Assembly (NCBI RefSeq): GCF_000526215.1
Contig: NZ_JAFQ01000004.1
Span: forward strand, 8,432,001 to 8,496,000
Length of the DNA: 64,000 nt
Origin: Nocardia sp. BMG51109
Lineage (GTDB): Bacteria > Actinomycetota > Actinomycetes > Mycobacteriales > Mycobacteriaceae
Direction: 5' to 3'
Part shown: one piece after another, positions 28,938 to 37,815 of the stretch
Numbering within the stretch: position 1 is the stretch's first letter
Layout of the letters: the number at the start of each line of letters is the position of its first letter
The notes under the pieces: generated by a model
Told to the model about the DNA's origin: nothing
The model's input: only the letters and a program-made list of their open reading frames with translations
Databases searched by the model: none
Made by a program: the position numbers and the translations under genes

Positions 28938-29945
28938 TCACACCGCGCCCGCGATGCGTTCGCCGATCTCCACCGTGGACGCCGGGCCGGTGCGGGAGGC
29001 GAGGTCCTTGGCGATGGCGGATTCGATGCGGGTGGCCTCTTCGGGCTTGCCGAGGTGGGTGAGCAGCAACGACAGCGAGAGGATGGCGGCGGTGGGGTCG
29101 GCCTTGGACTGGCCGGCGATATCGGGGGCGCTGCCGTGTACGGGCTCGAACATGCTCGGGTTGGTGCCGGAGGCGTCGATATTGCCGGAGGCGGCCAGGC
29201 CGATGCCGCCCGAGACCGCGGCGGCCAGGTCGGTGATGATGTCGCCGAACAGGTTGTCGGTGACGATCACGTCGAAGCGGCCCGGGTCGTTGACCATGTG
29301 GATGGTGGCGGCGTCGATGTGCTGGTAGGCGACCTCGATATCGGGGAACTCGGCGCCGACCTCGGTCACGGTGCGCTGCCACAGCGCGCCGGCGAAGCTC
29401 AGCACGTTGGTCTTGTGCACCAGGGTCAAATGACGACGCCTCCGCTGTGCTTTATCAAAGGCGTAGCGCACCACGCGCTCGATGCCGAACCGGGTGTTGG
29501 TGCTGACCTCGGTGGCGACCTCGTGCGGCGTCTCCACCCGGATGGCGCCGCCGGTGCCGGTGTAGGGCCCCTCGGTGCCCTCGCGCACGACCACGAAGTC
29601 GATATCCGGATCGCCCGACAGCGGGCTGGTCACGCCGGGAAACAGCTTGGAGGGCCGCAGGTTCACGTGATGGTCGAGCGCGAAGCGCGTGCGCAGCAGC
29701 AGGCCCCGCTCCAGCACCCCGCTCGGCACCGACGGATCGCCGATCGCGCCCAGCAGGATCGCGTCGTGCTGTTTCAGCTCGGGCAGCACCGAATCCGGCA
29801 GCACCTCACCGGTCGCGTGGTATCGCTTGGCACCGAGGTCGTAGTGCGTCTTCTCGACGCCCGGGACGACCGCGTCGAGCACCTTCAGCGCCTCGGCGAT
29901 GACCTCGGGACCGATACCGTCACCCGGGATGACAGCCAGCTTCAT
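28938..29945 (-). CDS. leuB: 3-isopropylmalate dehydrogenase
   Basis: 335-residue NAD-dependent enzyme of the third leucine step. It begins [79 protein letters not shown] and [14 protein letters not shown] are present. ATG 29945 is the family start. It stands some 6.5 kb from leuCD, the usual actinobacterial arrangement near serA. Confidence 0.96.
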   Translation of the reverse strand: MKLAVIPGDGIGPEVIAEALKVLDAVVPGVEKTHYDLGAKRYHATGEVLPDSVLPELKQHDAILLGAIGDPSVPSGVLERGLLLRTRFALDHHVNLRPSKLFPGVTSPLSGDPDIDFVVVREGTEGPYTGTGGAIRVETPHEVATEVSTNTRFGIERVVRYAFDKAQRRRRHLTLVHKTNVLSFAGALWQRTVTEVGAEFPDIEVAYQHIDAATIHMVNDPGRFDVIVTDNLFGDIITDLAAAVSGGIGLAASGNIDASGTNPSMFEPVHGSAPDIAGQSKADPTAAILSLSLLLTHLGKPEEATRIESAIAKDLASRTGPASTVEIGERIAGAV

Positions 29946-30090
29946 GTGACCAAAGCTCCATTCGTTCGTGCGCCTGCCCGACGCCTGCCCAAGCACCGCC
30001 ACCCTATCCGGCATCCCGATCACCCTGTTCACCAGGGCAAGCCGGTCTCGCATAGTGGATTCGCGGCCCGCGGACGACTGATGAGCCCCG

Positions 30091-30132
30091 AAAAGCACTG
30101 CGCGCGGACCCCGGTGCGGGATCCGCGCGCAG
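30091..30132 (-). terminator. Terminator hairpin after serA
   Basis: Perfect arms CTGCGCGCGGA (30098-30108) and TCCGCGCGCAG (30122-30132); on the minus strand the stem is followed by TGCTTTTCGG. Sixteen bases beyond the serA stop. Confidence 0.75.
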
Positions 30133-30147
30133 CGACGACGGGCAGGG

Positions 30148-31746
30148 TCAGCTCAGGTCGACCTGGGCCACCTTGGCGGCGCCGACGGTCTCGGCGATCG
30201 CGGCCTGCACGTCGGCGGGGACTTCCTTGTTGATACGTAGTACTACTGTCGCGCCTTCCTGATCGACATCCTGGCTCAGCTGTGCGGCCTGGATGTCGAC
30301 CCCGGCCTCGCCCAGCTTGGTGCCGATCCGGCCCAGCGCGCCGGGGCGGTCCTCGTAGTTCAGCACCGCCAGGTTCAGGCCCTCGGCGCGCATGTCGTAG
30401 TTGCGGCCGTTGATGTTGACGATCTTCTGCACCTGCCGCGGCTCGGTCAGGGTGCCGGCCACATTGCGGGTGCGGCCGTCGCCGAACACCGCGCGCAGGT
30501 CGACCAGGCTGCGATGCGACGGGCTCTCCGAGACCGTGGTGACCGACGCGTCGATGCCGCGGTCACGGGCCAGCTGCGGCGCGTTGACGAACGTGACCGG
30601 GTCCTCGACCAGCGCCGAGAAGATGCCGCGCAGCGCGGAAAGTTCCAGCACCGCAACGTCTTCGCTGGACAGCTCGCCGCGCACCACGACCTCCAGGCTC
30701 ACCGGCAGCTCGTTGGCCAGGGCGCCCAGCAGCACACCCTGCTTGCGCACGATCTCCAGCCACGGCGCGACCTCCTCGCCGACCGTGCCGCCGGTGACGT
30801 TCACCGCACCGGGCACGAATTCGCCGGCCAGCGCGAGCAGCACCGACTTGGCGACGTCGGTACCGGCCCGGTCCTGCGCCTCGGCCGTCGACGCGCCCAG
30901 GTGCGGGGTGACGACGACCTGCGGCAGCTCGAACAGCGGGCTGTCGGTGCACGGTTCGGTCTCGTACACGTCGATGCCGGCACCGCGGACGTGGCCGGAG
31001 GTGATGGCGTCGGCGAGGGCCTGCTCGTCGATGAGCCCGCCGCGGGCGGCGTTCACGATGATGACGCCCTGCTTGGTCAGCGCCAGCTTCTCCTTCGACA
31101 GCAGGCCCTTGGTCTCCGGGGTCTTCGGCAGGTGCACCGAGATCAGGTCGGCGCGCCGCAACAGCTCGTCCAGCGACACCAGCTCGATGCCCAGCTGCGC
31201 GGCGCGCGCGGCCGAGACGTAGGGGTCGTAAGCGATGATCTTGGTCTCGAACGCGGCCAGCCGCGCCGCGAACAGCTGCCCGATCCGGCCCAGGCCGACC
31301 ACGCCGACGGTCTTGCCGAAGATCTCGACACCGGTGAACTTGCTGCGCTTCCAGGTGTGCTCGCGCAGCGTGGCGTCGGCCGCGGGGATCTGGCGGGCGG
31401 CGGCGAGCAGCAGCGTGACGGCGTGCTCGGCGGCGGTGTGGATGTTGGAGGTCGGCGCGTTGACGACCATGACGCCGCGCTCGGTGGCCGCGGGGACCTC
31501 GACGTTGTCCAGGCCGACGCCGGCGCGGGCGACGATCTTCAGATTCTTCCCGGCCTCGAGCACCTCGGCGTCGACGGTCGTGGCCGAACGCACCAGCAGC
31601 GCGTCCGCCTCCGGCACGGCGGCCAGGAGCTCGGCTCGGTTGGGGCCGTCGACCCAGCGAACCTCGACACCGTCACCGAGCGCATCGACGGTCGACTGGG
31701 CGAGCTTGTCGGCGATGAGAACAACAGGACGGCCATGTTGGCTCAC
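30148..31746 (-). CDS. serA: D-3-phosphoglycerate dehydrogenase
   Basis: 532 residues, first enzyme of serine synthesis. Substrate and NAD domains ([51 protein letters not shown]), then the intervening regulatory domain typical of mycobacterial SerA, then a C-terminal ACT domain ([20 protein letters not shown]). The start is GTG 31746, with AGGAG about ten bases upstream. The long, ACT-containing form is normally feedback-inhibited by serine. Confidence 0.96.
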   Translation of the reverse strand: MSQHGRPVVLIADKLAQSTVDALGDGVEVRWVDGPNRAELLAAVPEADALLVRSATTVDAEVLEAGKNLKIVARAGVGLDNVEVPAATERGVMVVNAPTSNIHTAAEHAVTLLLAAARQIPAADATLREHTWKRSKFTGVEIFGKTVGVVGLGRIGQLFAARLAAFETKIIAYDPYVSAARAAQLGIELVSLDELLRRADLISVHLPKTPETKGLLSKEKLALTKQGVIIVNAARGGLIDEQALADAITSGHVRGAGIDVYETEPCTDSPLFELPQVVVTPHLGASTAEAQDRAGTDVAKSVLLALAGEFVPGAVNVTGGTVGEEVAPWLEIVRKQGVLLGALANELPVSLEVVVRGELSSEDVAVLELSALRGIFSALVEDPVTFVNAPQLARDRGIDASVTTVSESPSHRSLVDLRAVFGDGRTRNVAGTLTEPRQVQKIVNINGRNYDMRAEGLNLAVLNYEDRPGALGRIGTKLGEAGVDIQAAQLSQDVDQEGATVVLRINKEVPADVQAAIAETVGAAKVAQVDLS

Positions 31747-31847
31747 TGTGGGGCACTCCTGAGAAAAGTGGGATCGGCATTTACCGCGGCCCAGCTTAAT
31801 GGCCCCGGTTCGAGCGCGGGGTACCGGCCGGTAGTCATGCGTCCCGG

Positions 31848-33872
31848 CTATCCGGCAAGCACCCCGCCGAACCGCTCGTCCTCCGACCCGCGCATGGCGT
31901 ACACCCGGGCGAGGAAGTCACGGTGCGCCCGCAACGTCGAATCGAGCAGTTCGCGCCAGGTCCGGCGGTCGATCCGGGCGTCGCTGTCCAGCGACGACAG
32001 CGAGGCCGGATGCAGCTTGTCGATGTGGTCGACGATGAACGTCAGCCGCCGGCGCGGGAACTGGGTACCGATGCTCGGGTTGTCGTCGAGGAAGGTGTCG
32101 AGCGCGTACAGGTAGTTGACGGCGCGGTTGTACTCCTCGTCGGTGAGGTGGTAGTCCATCCGCTTGATCTCCACGATCCACAGCTCGCCGGCGTCGTGCA
32201 GCAGCACGAAATCCGGTTCGCGCTTCTCGCTGCCGATCGAGGACGTGATCAGGGTGACCCCGAACTTCTGCGCGTACCAGCGCTCGAAGCTGGCCCGCAC
32301 GCGCTTGAGCGATTCGTTCATCCCGAGCGGCGTCCACTCCGGGGCCAGCAGCCACGGCGCCCGCTCGATCAGCTCCTGGAACGGCCGCTCCAGCGAGCGG
32401 CGGTCGTCGATCAGCGTGCTCAGCCGGTCCACCACGGCGACCCGCTCGCTGGCGATCTGGCCCAGCGAGTAGATCTCGGCCACCCGGGCCCGCTCGAACA
32501 GCGCCACCACCACGTCCAGCTGCGGATCGGCGTCGTCGGCGATCTCCTTCAACGTCTCCAGCAGGCTGCGCTGCGGGCCCAGCGACAGCGCCAGCCGCAC
32601 AATGCTTTCCACATATCCGGCCTCTTCCAGGGCGGCACGGTCCTTGTTCGCCACCAGGATTCGGGCGGCATCGACCACCGCGTCCCGAAACATGCTGTCG
32701 CCGGGGGCGATCGATTCCAGCACGTCGTACAGGCGGGACTTCTCCACGAACTCGGTCCAGACCCGCCGCCGGATCGACCGCTCGCCCCTCCGGCCGATCT
32801 GCTTGATCAGATCGTGGCCCCAGACGGCCAGCGCCGCGCCGCGGGGCGAATTCCACATGATGTCCTGGCGGTCGGAGCGGACCAGGTCCTCGTCCTCGTC
32901 GAGCCAGTCCACGTGGATGGCCCCGACCAGGTACGAGCGCAACTTGAACTCGCCGGTGAACCGGTCGGAGATGCCGAAGTCCCGGGTCTGCGCGACGATC
33001 TTGCCACGCGCGTAGATCCGCACGCCGGCCATCGCCTCGTCCCGGTAGGGGTGCTTGGAGTAGGCGATCCACCCCGACACCGGCAGCGTCTGGCGGCCGA
33101 GGCGGACGGGCCTGCGCACCACGTCGACCCGGGTCTCCTCCATCACGTCGATCGGCAGATCGCTGAGGATGAAGCTCTCCCCGGCGACCAGGCCGTTGTG
33201 CACCTCGACCCGCCAGTCCGGGCGTTCGATGCCGAATCGCGCCGCCAGCTGCCGATTCAGCTCCGGCCCCGAGTTCACCCGCTTGCGGATGAAGTCCCGC
33301 AGGATGACCGTGGTGCCCCGGTCCGGGCTCGTAGTGCCGTCGCGCGCACCGATCTTCGGGTAGTAGTCGCTCTCGGTGTCGGAGAGCATGTCGTAGAGAT
33401 CCATCACGATGTGCGACACCGGCCAGCCCTCGGCCGCACGGTCGCCGGGCCCGCTGCCCGCGGAGATCACCTCGATGGTCCGGCAGATGCCGAAGGCCGC
33501 CAGCTTCCCGATCCCCTTGCGCCCCATGACCGGTCGCCCGCGTTCGCGGGACAGATCCGAGCCGGTGCGCTGCCGGCGATCCGAGCCGACCATCAGATAG
33601 TGCTCGTTCACCTCGGCGGCGGTCATGCCGTGGCCGTTGTCGGTGACGACGATCTCGAACTGCGGTTCCTCGGCGGCCCGCACGGTGCCCGCCAGCGTGA
33701 CGCCCCAGGGCAGGGTCACTGCCACCTCGGTGGCGTCGGCGTCGTAGGAGTTGGCGATGAGTTCGGCCAGAACCGCCGAAACTCGGTCGTAGAGTTTGAT
33801 TCCCAGTTTGTCGATGGCCAGCCGACTGATCCGCATCGTGTACTTGTGACCGGCCTGCACGTCGCTGTACAT
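31848..33872 (-). CDS. GHKL-type ATPase fused to a Shedu-like PD-(D/E)XK nuclease domain; candidate defence protein
   Basis: 674 residues, not a housekeeping family. N-terminus: GHKL (Hsp90/MutL/MORC-type) ATP-binding fold, with N box ELIANSYDADATEV (Glu37, Asn41), G1 box DNGHGM (78-83) and G2 box GRKGIGK (117-123). The middle (about 180-490) follows the transducer-like and helical region of paraMORC-type ATPases. C-terminus: FQELIERAPWLL at 498, then EPDF (552-555) and WIVEIKR with Glu568 and Lys570, the layout of the PD-(D/E)XK domain in Shedu/DUF4263 nucleases. It is alone: serA lies 101 bases downstream, the csp gene upstream on the same strand. GC content looks like the neighbours, so transfer is not obvious from composition. 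The start is uncertain by a few codons (ATG 33872, MYSDVQAGHKYTMRISR). Function is inferred from domains only. Confidence 0.75.
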   Translation of the reverse strand: MYSDVQAGHKYTMRISRLAIDKLGIKLYDRVSAVLAELIANSYDADATEVAVTLPWGVTLAGTVRAAEEPQFEIVVTDNGHGMTAAEVNEHYLMVGSDRRQRTGSDLSRERGRPVMGRKGIGKLAAFGICRTIEVISAGSGPGDRAAEGWPVSHIVMDLYDMLSDTESDYYPKIGARDGTTSPDRGTTVILRDFIRKRVNSGPELNRQLAARFGIERPDWRVEVHNGLVAGESFILSDLPIDVMEETRVDVVRRPVRLGRQTLPVSGWIAYSKHPYRDEAMAGVRIYARGKIVAQTRDFGISDRFTGEFKLRSYLVGAIHVDWLDEDEDLVRSDRQDIMWNSPRGAALAVWGHDLIKQIGRRGERSIRRRVWTEFVEKSRLYDVLESIAPGDSMFRDAVVDAARILVANKDRAALEEAGYVESIVRLALSLGPQRSLLETLKEIADDADPQLDVVVALFERARVAEIYSLGQIASERVAVVDRLSTLIDDRRSLERPFQELIERAPWLLAPEWTPLGMNESLKRVRASFERWYAQKFGVTLITSSIGSEKREPDFVLLHDAGELWIVEIKRMDYHLTDEEYNRAVNYLYALDTFLDDNPSIGTQFPRRRLTFIVDHIDKLHPASLSSLDSDARIDRRTWRELLDSTLRAHRDFLARVYAMRGSEDERFGGVLAG

Positions 33873-34049
33873 GGTTCGGGTTCTCCCGGTCCCCGTCGGG
33901 CAGCCGCCGTTCAGCTACCGCTGCCACCATCGTTCACGGCCCTATCGACCAGGGGCTGAACGGAAAACGACCAGGTCGTCACGACCAGGTCCCGGTGTTT
34001 GCTGCCAGTCTCGGAACGGTTACCGACCGGTCCCGACCCGGAGACGCAC

Positions 34050-34082
34050 AAGGGCCCCGCACCGAAAAGGTGCCGGGCCCTT
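34050..34082 (-). terminator. Terminator hairpin after the first csp gene
   Basis: AAGGGCCC-C-GCACC (34050-34063 approximately) pairs with GGTGC-C-GGGCCCTT (to 34082) with one internal mismatch position and loop GAAAA. It follows the csp stop at 34101 on the minus strand. Confidence 0.7.
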
Positions 34083-34100
34083 GGAAAGTCGTGGATCAGA

Positions 34101-34307
34101 TCACGCGATCACGCGGACGCCCTGGGCCTGCGGGCCCTTCTGGCCCTGGCCGATCTCGAACTCCACACGCTGACCTTCATCGAGGGAACGGAAGCCCGTC
34201 CCGGCCACAGCCGAGTAGTGCACGAACACGTCGGGACCACCGTTGTCCTGCGCGATGAACCCGAAGCCCTTCTCGCTGTTGAACCACTTCACTACGCCTT
34301 GCGCCAT
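34101..34307 (-). CDS. Cold-shock protein (CspA family)
   Basis: 68-residue cold-shock domain: [20 protein letters not shown] with RNP1 (KGFGFI) and RNP2-type DVFVHYSAV. These proteins bind single-stranded RNA/DNA and melt mRNA secondary structure. RBS AGAAGG lies just before the ATG. The unit is monocistronic: a long 5' leader upstream and a hairpin downstream. Confidence 0.95.
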   Translation of the reverse strand: MAQGVVKWFNSEKGFGFIAQDNGGPDVFVHYSAVAGTGFRSLDEGQRVEFEIGQGQKGPQAQGVRVIA

Positions 34308-34619
34308 TTCATACCTTCTGTTGACGAGCCGAGCCGGCCAATCCATACGGCAGACCCGGTCTCAACAGTCCACACTGCCACGCGCGGTCGCGGATTCGCC
34401 ACTGTGATCGCGCTCGGGCAGGGGGTTGCGGGTGGTCTGCTACCAATCTTGTTATCCCACAGTGATTATCGTAGTTATCGTACCGTTATAGCGCATCTTC
34501 GGGCTGGGCATGGATCAGGGCCGGCGACATACCATGCTCCGTACGATATGGGTCCGGCCCCGAACGGAGAACCGTCCGGGGCCGGACCCAGGGGCTGCTC
34601 ACCCCGCCGTCGTACGAGG
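34308..34619 (-). promoter_or_regulatory. 5' region of the first csp gene, with hairpin of the upstream peptide gene
   Basis: No further gene seen in this 312-base stretch. Its far end is AT-rich for this genome (GATTATCGTAGTTATCGTAC at about 34461-34480), a likely promoter area that would give a leader of about 150 bases, as is usual for cold-shock mRNAs. The bases just before the ATG (GGCTCGGCTCG, then AGAAGGTATGA) are shared with the second csp gene. Confidence 0.4.
34550..34589 (-). terminator. Hairpin after the 38-residue peptide gene
   Basis: Perfect 13-base arms GGGTCCGGCCCCG (34550-34562) and CGGGGCCGGACCC (34577-34589), 14-base loop, about 30 bases beyond the stop of the peptide gene. 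No U run. Confidence 0.65.
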
Positions 34620-34736
34620 TCAGCCCCCGAACGAGCCGGTCCACAGGGTGTCGAGCAGGCCGTGGAAGGCCGAGCCGAACGTGTCGAACAGACCGCCCAG
34701 AGCGGCGCTACCGGTGTCGATGATAACGGGGATCAT
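34620..34736 (-). CDS. 38-residue amphipathic peptide (possible small envelope/porin-like peptide)
   Basis: A short frame with strong signs of being translated: AAGGAG nine bases before ATG 34736, its own AT-rich upstream region, and a strong hairpin after the stop. The product starts MIPVIIDTGSAALGGLFDTF and continues GSAFHGLLDTLWTGSFGG. It has no signal peptide, no Cys or Lys, and alternates small/hydroxyl residues with Leu/Phe/Trp so that it would form an amphipathic helix. Size and style recall the signal-less PorA/PorH peptides of Corynebacterium, which are O-mycoloylated on Ser/Thr and sit in the mycolate outer membrane. The resemblance is general, not an identified homology. Confidence 0.6.
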   Translation of the reverse strand: MIPVIIDTGSAALGGLFDTFGSAFHGLLDTLWTGSFGG

Positions 34737-34783
34737 AGAATGTTTCTCCTTTACAAATCCCGGTCGAACTGGCTGACAACCGT

Positions 34784-34811
34784 TATATACGCCGCGGATA
34801 AATAGCCGTTA
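34784..34811 (-). promoter_or_regulatory. Possible promoter of the 38-residue peptide gene
   Basis: On the minus strand a TATATA box (34789-34784) lies in the AT-richest stretch of the area, about 45 bases before the peptide ATG; an acceptable -35 is not evident. Function inferred from position only. Confidence 0.35.
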
Positions 34812-34871
34812 GCCGCATTAGCTGAAAAGTGACTCCCGCAACACCATTAGGGGAGTGTGGGCCAGGCCACA

Positions 34872-35084
34872 CTACCGGTGCCGGAGCACGCGCACGCCCT
34901 TGGCCTCGGGTCCCGCCTTGGCGCGACGGATCTCGAACTCCACCCGCTCGCCCTCCGCCAGCGACCGGAAGCCCGAACCCTCGACCTCGGTGTAGTCGAC
35001 GAAGACATCCGGGCCGCCGCCGTCGGCGGTGATGAAACCGAACCCCTTCTCACTGTCGAACCACTTGACCGTGCCGTGCGCCAT
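34872..35084 (-). CDS. Cold-shock protein (CspA family), second copy
   Basis: 70-residue cold-shock domain ([39 protein letters not shown]). It differs from the first copy at roughly a third of positions, and the conserved DVFVH histidine is Asp here. Its leader (GGCTCGGCTCG then AGAAGGTATGA) begins immediately after the iolD stop at 35116, so it may be read from the inositol operon as well as on its own. A small seven-base hairpin AGTGTGG/CCACACT overlaps its stop. Confidence 0.92.
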   Translation of the reverse strand: MAHGTVKWFDSEKGFGFITADGGGPDVFVDYTEVEGSGFRSLAEGERVEFEIRRAKAGPEAKGVRVLRHR

Positions 35085-35115
35085 CTCTCATACCTTCTCG
35101 CCTGCGAGCCGAGCC

Positions 35116-36954
35116 TCACCGGGTGATCCGCACCTGGCCGGGCTTGGCAGCATCGTAGGCCGCGCGGCCGGACAGGTGCGCGGGGACACCGACCTCCCAC
35201 CAGGCGCCGGATTCGGTCCAGGTCGACGGCTGGGTGCGCACGACCACCACGGCGGGGCGCGACTCGGCCAGCGCCGCGGCCCGCGCACCCGCGTAGGCCG
35301 CCCGGAACTCGGCCACGTCGGCGGCGGTGAACACGGAACAGCCCAGCGCCCGGGCATGGGCGGCGAAATCCACCCGGGGCGGTTCGGCGTGGTTGGAGCG
35401 GCACTGGCCGTAGAAGTTGTTGAAGGCGTTGCCGCCCTGATCCTGCTGCAACCGGGCGATGACCGCGTAACCCTCGTTGTCGCACACGACCGCCACCAGC
35501 GGGTGACCGGCGAACGCCGCCGAGTACAGCTCGGAGTTGAGCATCAGGTAGGAGCCGTCGCCGAGCATGGTGGTGACCAGGCCGCGGCGGTGCGCCATCG
35601 CCGCGCCCCACGCGCCGGCCACCTCGTATCCCATGCAGGAGAATCCGTATTCGACGTCCATGGTCGGCTCGCCGCCCACCGCGCGCCAACCGCCGACGAG
35701 CTCGCCGGGCAGGCCGCCGGATGCCGCCATCACGTAGTCGGTGGGTTCGCTGAGATCGTTGACGGCGCCGACGATCTGGGCATAGCTGGGAATTCCTCCC
35801 TCCGGGGCGCGCAGCTTGGTGATGTAGGCGTCCCATTCGCGGCGCACATCGGCCGCGCGGGAACTCCACGACGGATCCGCCCGCCAGTCGGCCAGCCGCG
35901 GTGCCAGATCCTCCAGTGCCGCACCGGCATCGGCGACCACATCGAGCGCGCGGTGCTTGACGGCGTCGAAGCGGGCGGTATTGACGGAGACCAGCCGGAC
36001 ACCGGGCGTGAATACCGTCCAGGACGCGGTCGTGAAGTCCTGCAACCGGGTTCCCACGGCGAAAATCAGATCCGCCTCGGCGGCAAGGGCATTCGCCGAG
36101 GCCGAGCCGGTGATGCCCAGGGGCCCGGCGTACAGCGGGTGATCGTGCGGAATCAGGGTGCGGCCGGCCGTGGTCTCGGCGACCGGGATGCCGTGCCGCT
36201 GCGCCAGTTCCAGCGCCCGCATACCGGCGCCCGAGTAGCGCACTCCCCCGCCCAGCACCAGCAGCGGCCGATGCGCCGCGCGCAGAGCGCGGGCCGCCTC
36301 CGCGAGCACGTCGCGATCGGGCCGCGGCCGGGCGATCCGATGCACGACCGGATCGAAGAGCGCGGCCGGGAAATCGCTGGTCTCGGCCTGCACGTCCTGC
36401 GGCAGCGCCAGCGTCACCGGGCCCACGTCGGCCGGGTCGGTCAGCACCCGCGCCACCTGCGGCAGGGTCGCCATCAGCTGCTCGGGCCGGGTGATGCGGT
36501 CGAAGTAGCGGCTGACCGGGCGAAAGGCGTCGTTCGCCGTCACCGTCGGATCGCCGAAGTTCTCCACCTGCTGCAGAACCGGGTCGGGGGCACGACCGAC
36601 GAACGTGTCGGCCGGAAGCAACAGCAGCGGAAGGCGATCGGCGTGCGCGACACCGGCCGCCGTCACCATGTTCAGCGCACCGGGACCGATGGACGAGGTC
36701 GCCGCCCCCACCTGCCGCCGGTGCGTGGCCTTCGCCAGCCCGACCGCAGCCAGCGCCATGCCCTGCTCGGTGTGCCCGCGCCACACCGGAACCACATCGC
36801 GCCGTTCCTCCAGCGCGGTCCCCATCCCGAGCACGTTGCCGTGCCCGAAAATCGCGAAAACCGCCGGGAACAGCGGGACCTCACGACCGTCCAGCGTCTC
36901 CGAATGCTGAGCGATCATCCAGGCGACGAGCGCTTGTGCGGTGGTCAGTTTCAT
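35116..36954 (-). CDS. iolD: 3D-(3,5/4)-trihydroxycyclohexane-1,2-dione acylhydrolase
   Basis: 612-residue ThDP-dependent enzyme of myo-inositol breakdown that opens the ring of the trihydroxycyclohexanedione. It begins MKLTTAQALVAWMIAQHSET; the ThDP-activating Glu is in WRGHTEQGMALAAVG, and the ThDP/Mg motif is TMLGDGSYLMLNSELYSAAF. FGHGNVLGMGTALEE and CDNEGYAVIARLQ also match IolD. RBS AAGGGG precedes ATG 36954. It is the last catabolic gene of an operon starting at 41170. Confidence 0.92.
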   Translation of the reverse strand: MKLTTAQALVAWMIAQHSETLDGREVPLFPAVFAIFGHGNVLGMGTALEERRDVVPVWRGHTEQGMALAAVGLAKATHRRQVGAATSSIGPGALNMVTAAGVAHADRLPLLLLPADTFVGRAPDPVLQQVENFGDPTVTANDAFRPVSRYFDRITRPEQLMATLPQVARVLTDPADVGPVTLALPQDVQAETSDFPAALFDPVVHRIARPRPDRDVLAEAARALRAAHRPLLVLGGGVRYSGAGMRALELAQRHGIPVAETTAGRTLIPHDHPLYAGPLGITGSASANALAAEADLIFAVGTRLQDFTTASWTVFTPGVRLVSVNTARFDAVKHRALDVVADAGAALEDLAPRLADWRADPSWSSRAADVRREWDAYITKLRAPEGGIPSYAQIVGAVNDLSEPTDYVMAASGGLPGELVGGWRAVGGEPTMDVEYGFSCMGYEVAGAWGAAMAHRRGLVTTMLGDGSYLMLNSELYSAAFAGHPLVAVVCDNEGYAVIARLQQDQGGNAFNNFYGQCRSNHAEPPRVDFAAHARALGCSVFTAADVAEFRAAYAGARAAALAESRPAVVVVRTQPSTWTESGAWWEVGVPAHLSGRAAYDAAKPGQVRITR

Positions 36955-36999
36955 GCGGATCGCCCCTTACCGGTCCGGATCGGTCGCGCGCCGGCTCGC

Positions 37000-37815
37000 T
37001 CATTGCGGCACCACCCGGTCCAATTCGTGTTGCAGCGCTTCGAGTTCCGCGCCGCCGGCCATCTGCCTGGTCAGCTCCGCCAGGTCGATCTCGGACTTCT
37101 CGTAGGTGCCGAGCACGCCGCCGCGCTCGAGCAGCAGGAACCGGTCGCCGACCGGGTAGGCGTGATGCGGGTTGTGCGTGATGAGGACGACGCCCACGCC
37201 GCGGTCGCGGGCCTGCACCACGTAACGCAGCACGACACCGGTCTGCTTGACGCCCAGCGCCGCCGTCGGCTCGTCGAGGATCAGCACCTTGGCGCCGTGG
37301 TGGACCGCGCGGGCGATGGCGACGCACTGCCGCTGACCGCCGGACAGCGTGCCGACCGGCTGATCCATGTCGCGCAGGTCTATGCCCATGTCCGCCAGCG
37401 CCTTCCGGGTGGTGTCGACGGCCTTGCGCCGGTCCAGCAGCCGGAACGGGCCGATGCCGACGGTGGGTTCCGCGCCGAGCACGAAGTTGCGCCACACGCT
37501 CATCAGCGGCACCACGGCCAGATCCTGGTACACGGTGGCGATACCGAGATCCAATGCCGCACGCGGAGAGCCGAATACGGTCGGTTTCCCGTCGACCCTC
37601 AGCTCCCCGGTGTCGTGCCGGTGCACGCCGGAGAGGATCTTGATCAGGGTCGACTTGCCCGCGCCGTTGTCTCCGAGCACGCAGGTGACCTCGCCCGGAT
37701 CGACCACCATGGACACGTCCCGCAGCGCCACCACGCCGCCGTAACTCTTTCCGATGCCGTGCGTTTCGATCAGTGGCGTCTCGACATGTGAGGGCTCGTT
37801 CGGCGGAACCGTCAT
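37000..37815 (-). CDS. Sugar/inositol ABC transporter, ATP-binding protein
   Basis: 271 residues with one ABC domain (many sugar ABC ATPases have two). Walker [11 protein letters not shown] loop [10 protein letters not shown], signature LSGGQRQ, Walker [13 protein letters not shown], His switch ITHNPHHAY. It energises the permease whose stop overlaps its ATG (ATGA at 37815-37812), showing translational coupling. Substrate inferred as inositol or a related cyclitol from the iol neighbours. Confidence 0.92.
   Translation of the reverse strand: MTVPPNEPSHVETPLIETHGIGKSYGGVVALRDVSMVVDPGEVTCVLGDNGAGKSTLIKILSGVHRHDTGELRVDGKPTVFGSPRAALDLGIATVYQDLAVVPLMSVWRNFVLGAEPTVGIGPFRLLDRRKAVDTTRKALADMGIDLRDMDQPVGTLSGGQRQCVAIARAVHHGAKVLILDEPTAALGVKQTGVVLRYVVQARDRGVGVVLITHNPHHAYPVGDRFLLLERGGVLGTYEKSEIDLAELTRQMAGGAELEALQHELDRVVPQ

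Noticed and set aside
34101..35084. The two cold-shock genes and the peptide as a toxin-antitoxin unit
   Set aside because: Each has its own RBS and a hairpin after it, and the peptide shows no membrane-toxin pattern (no Lys/Arg-flanked hydrophobic core).
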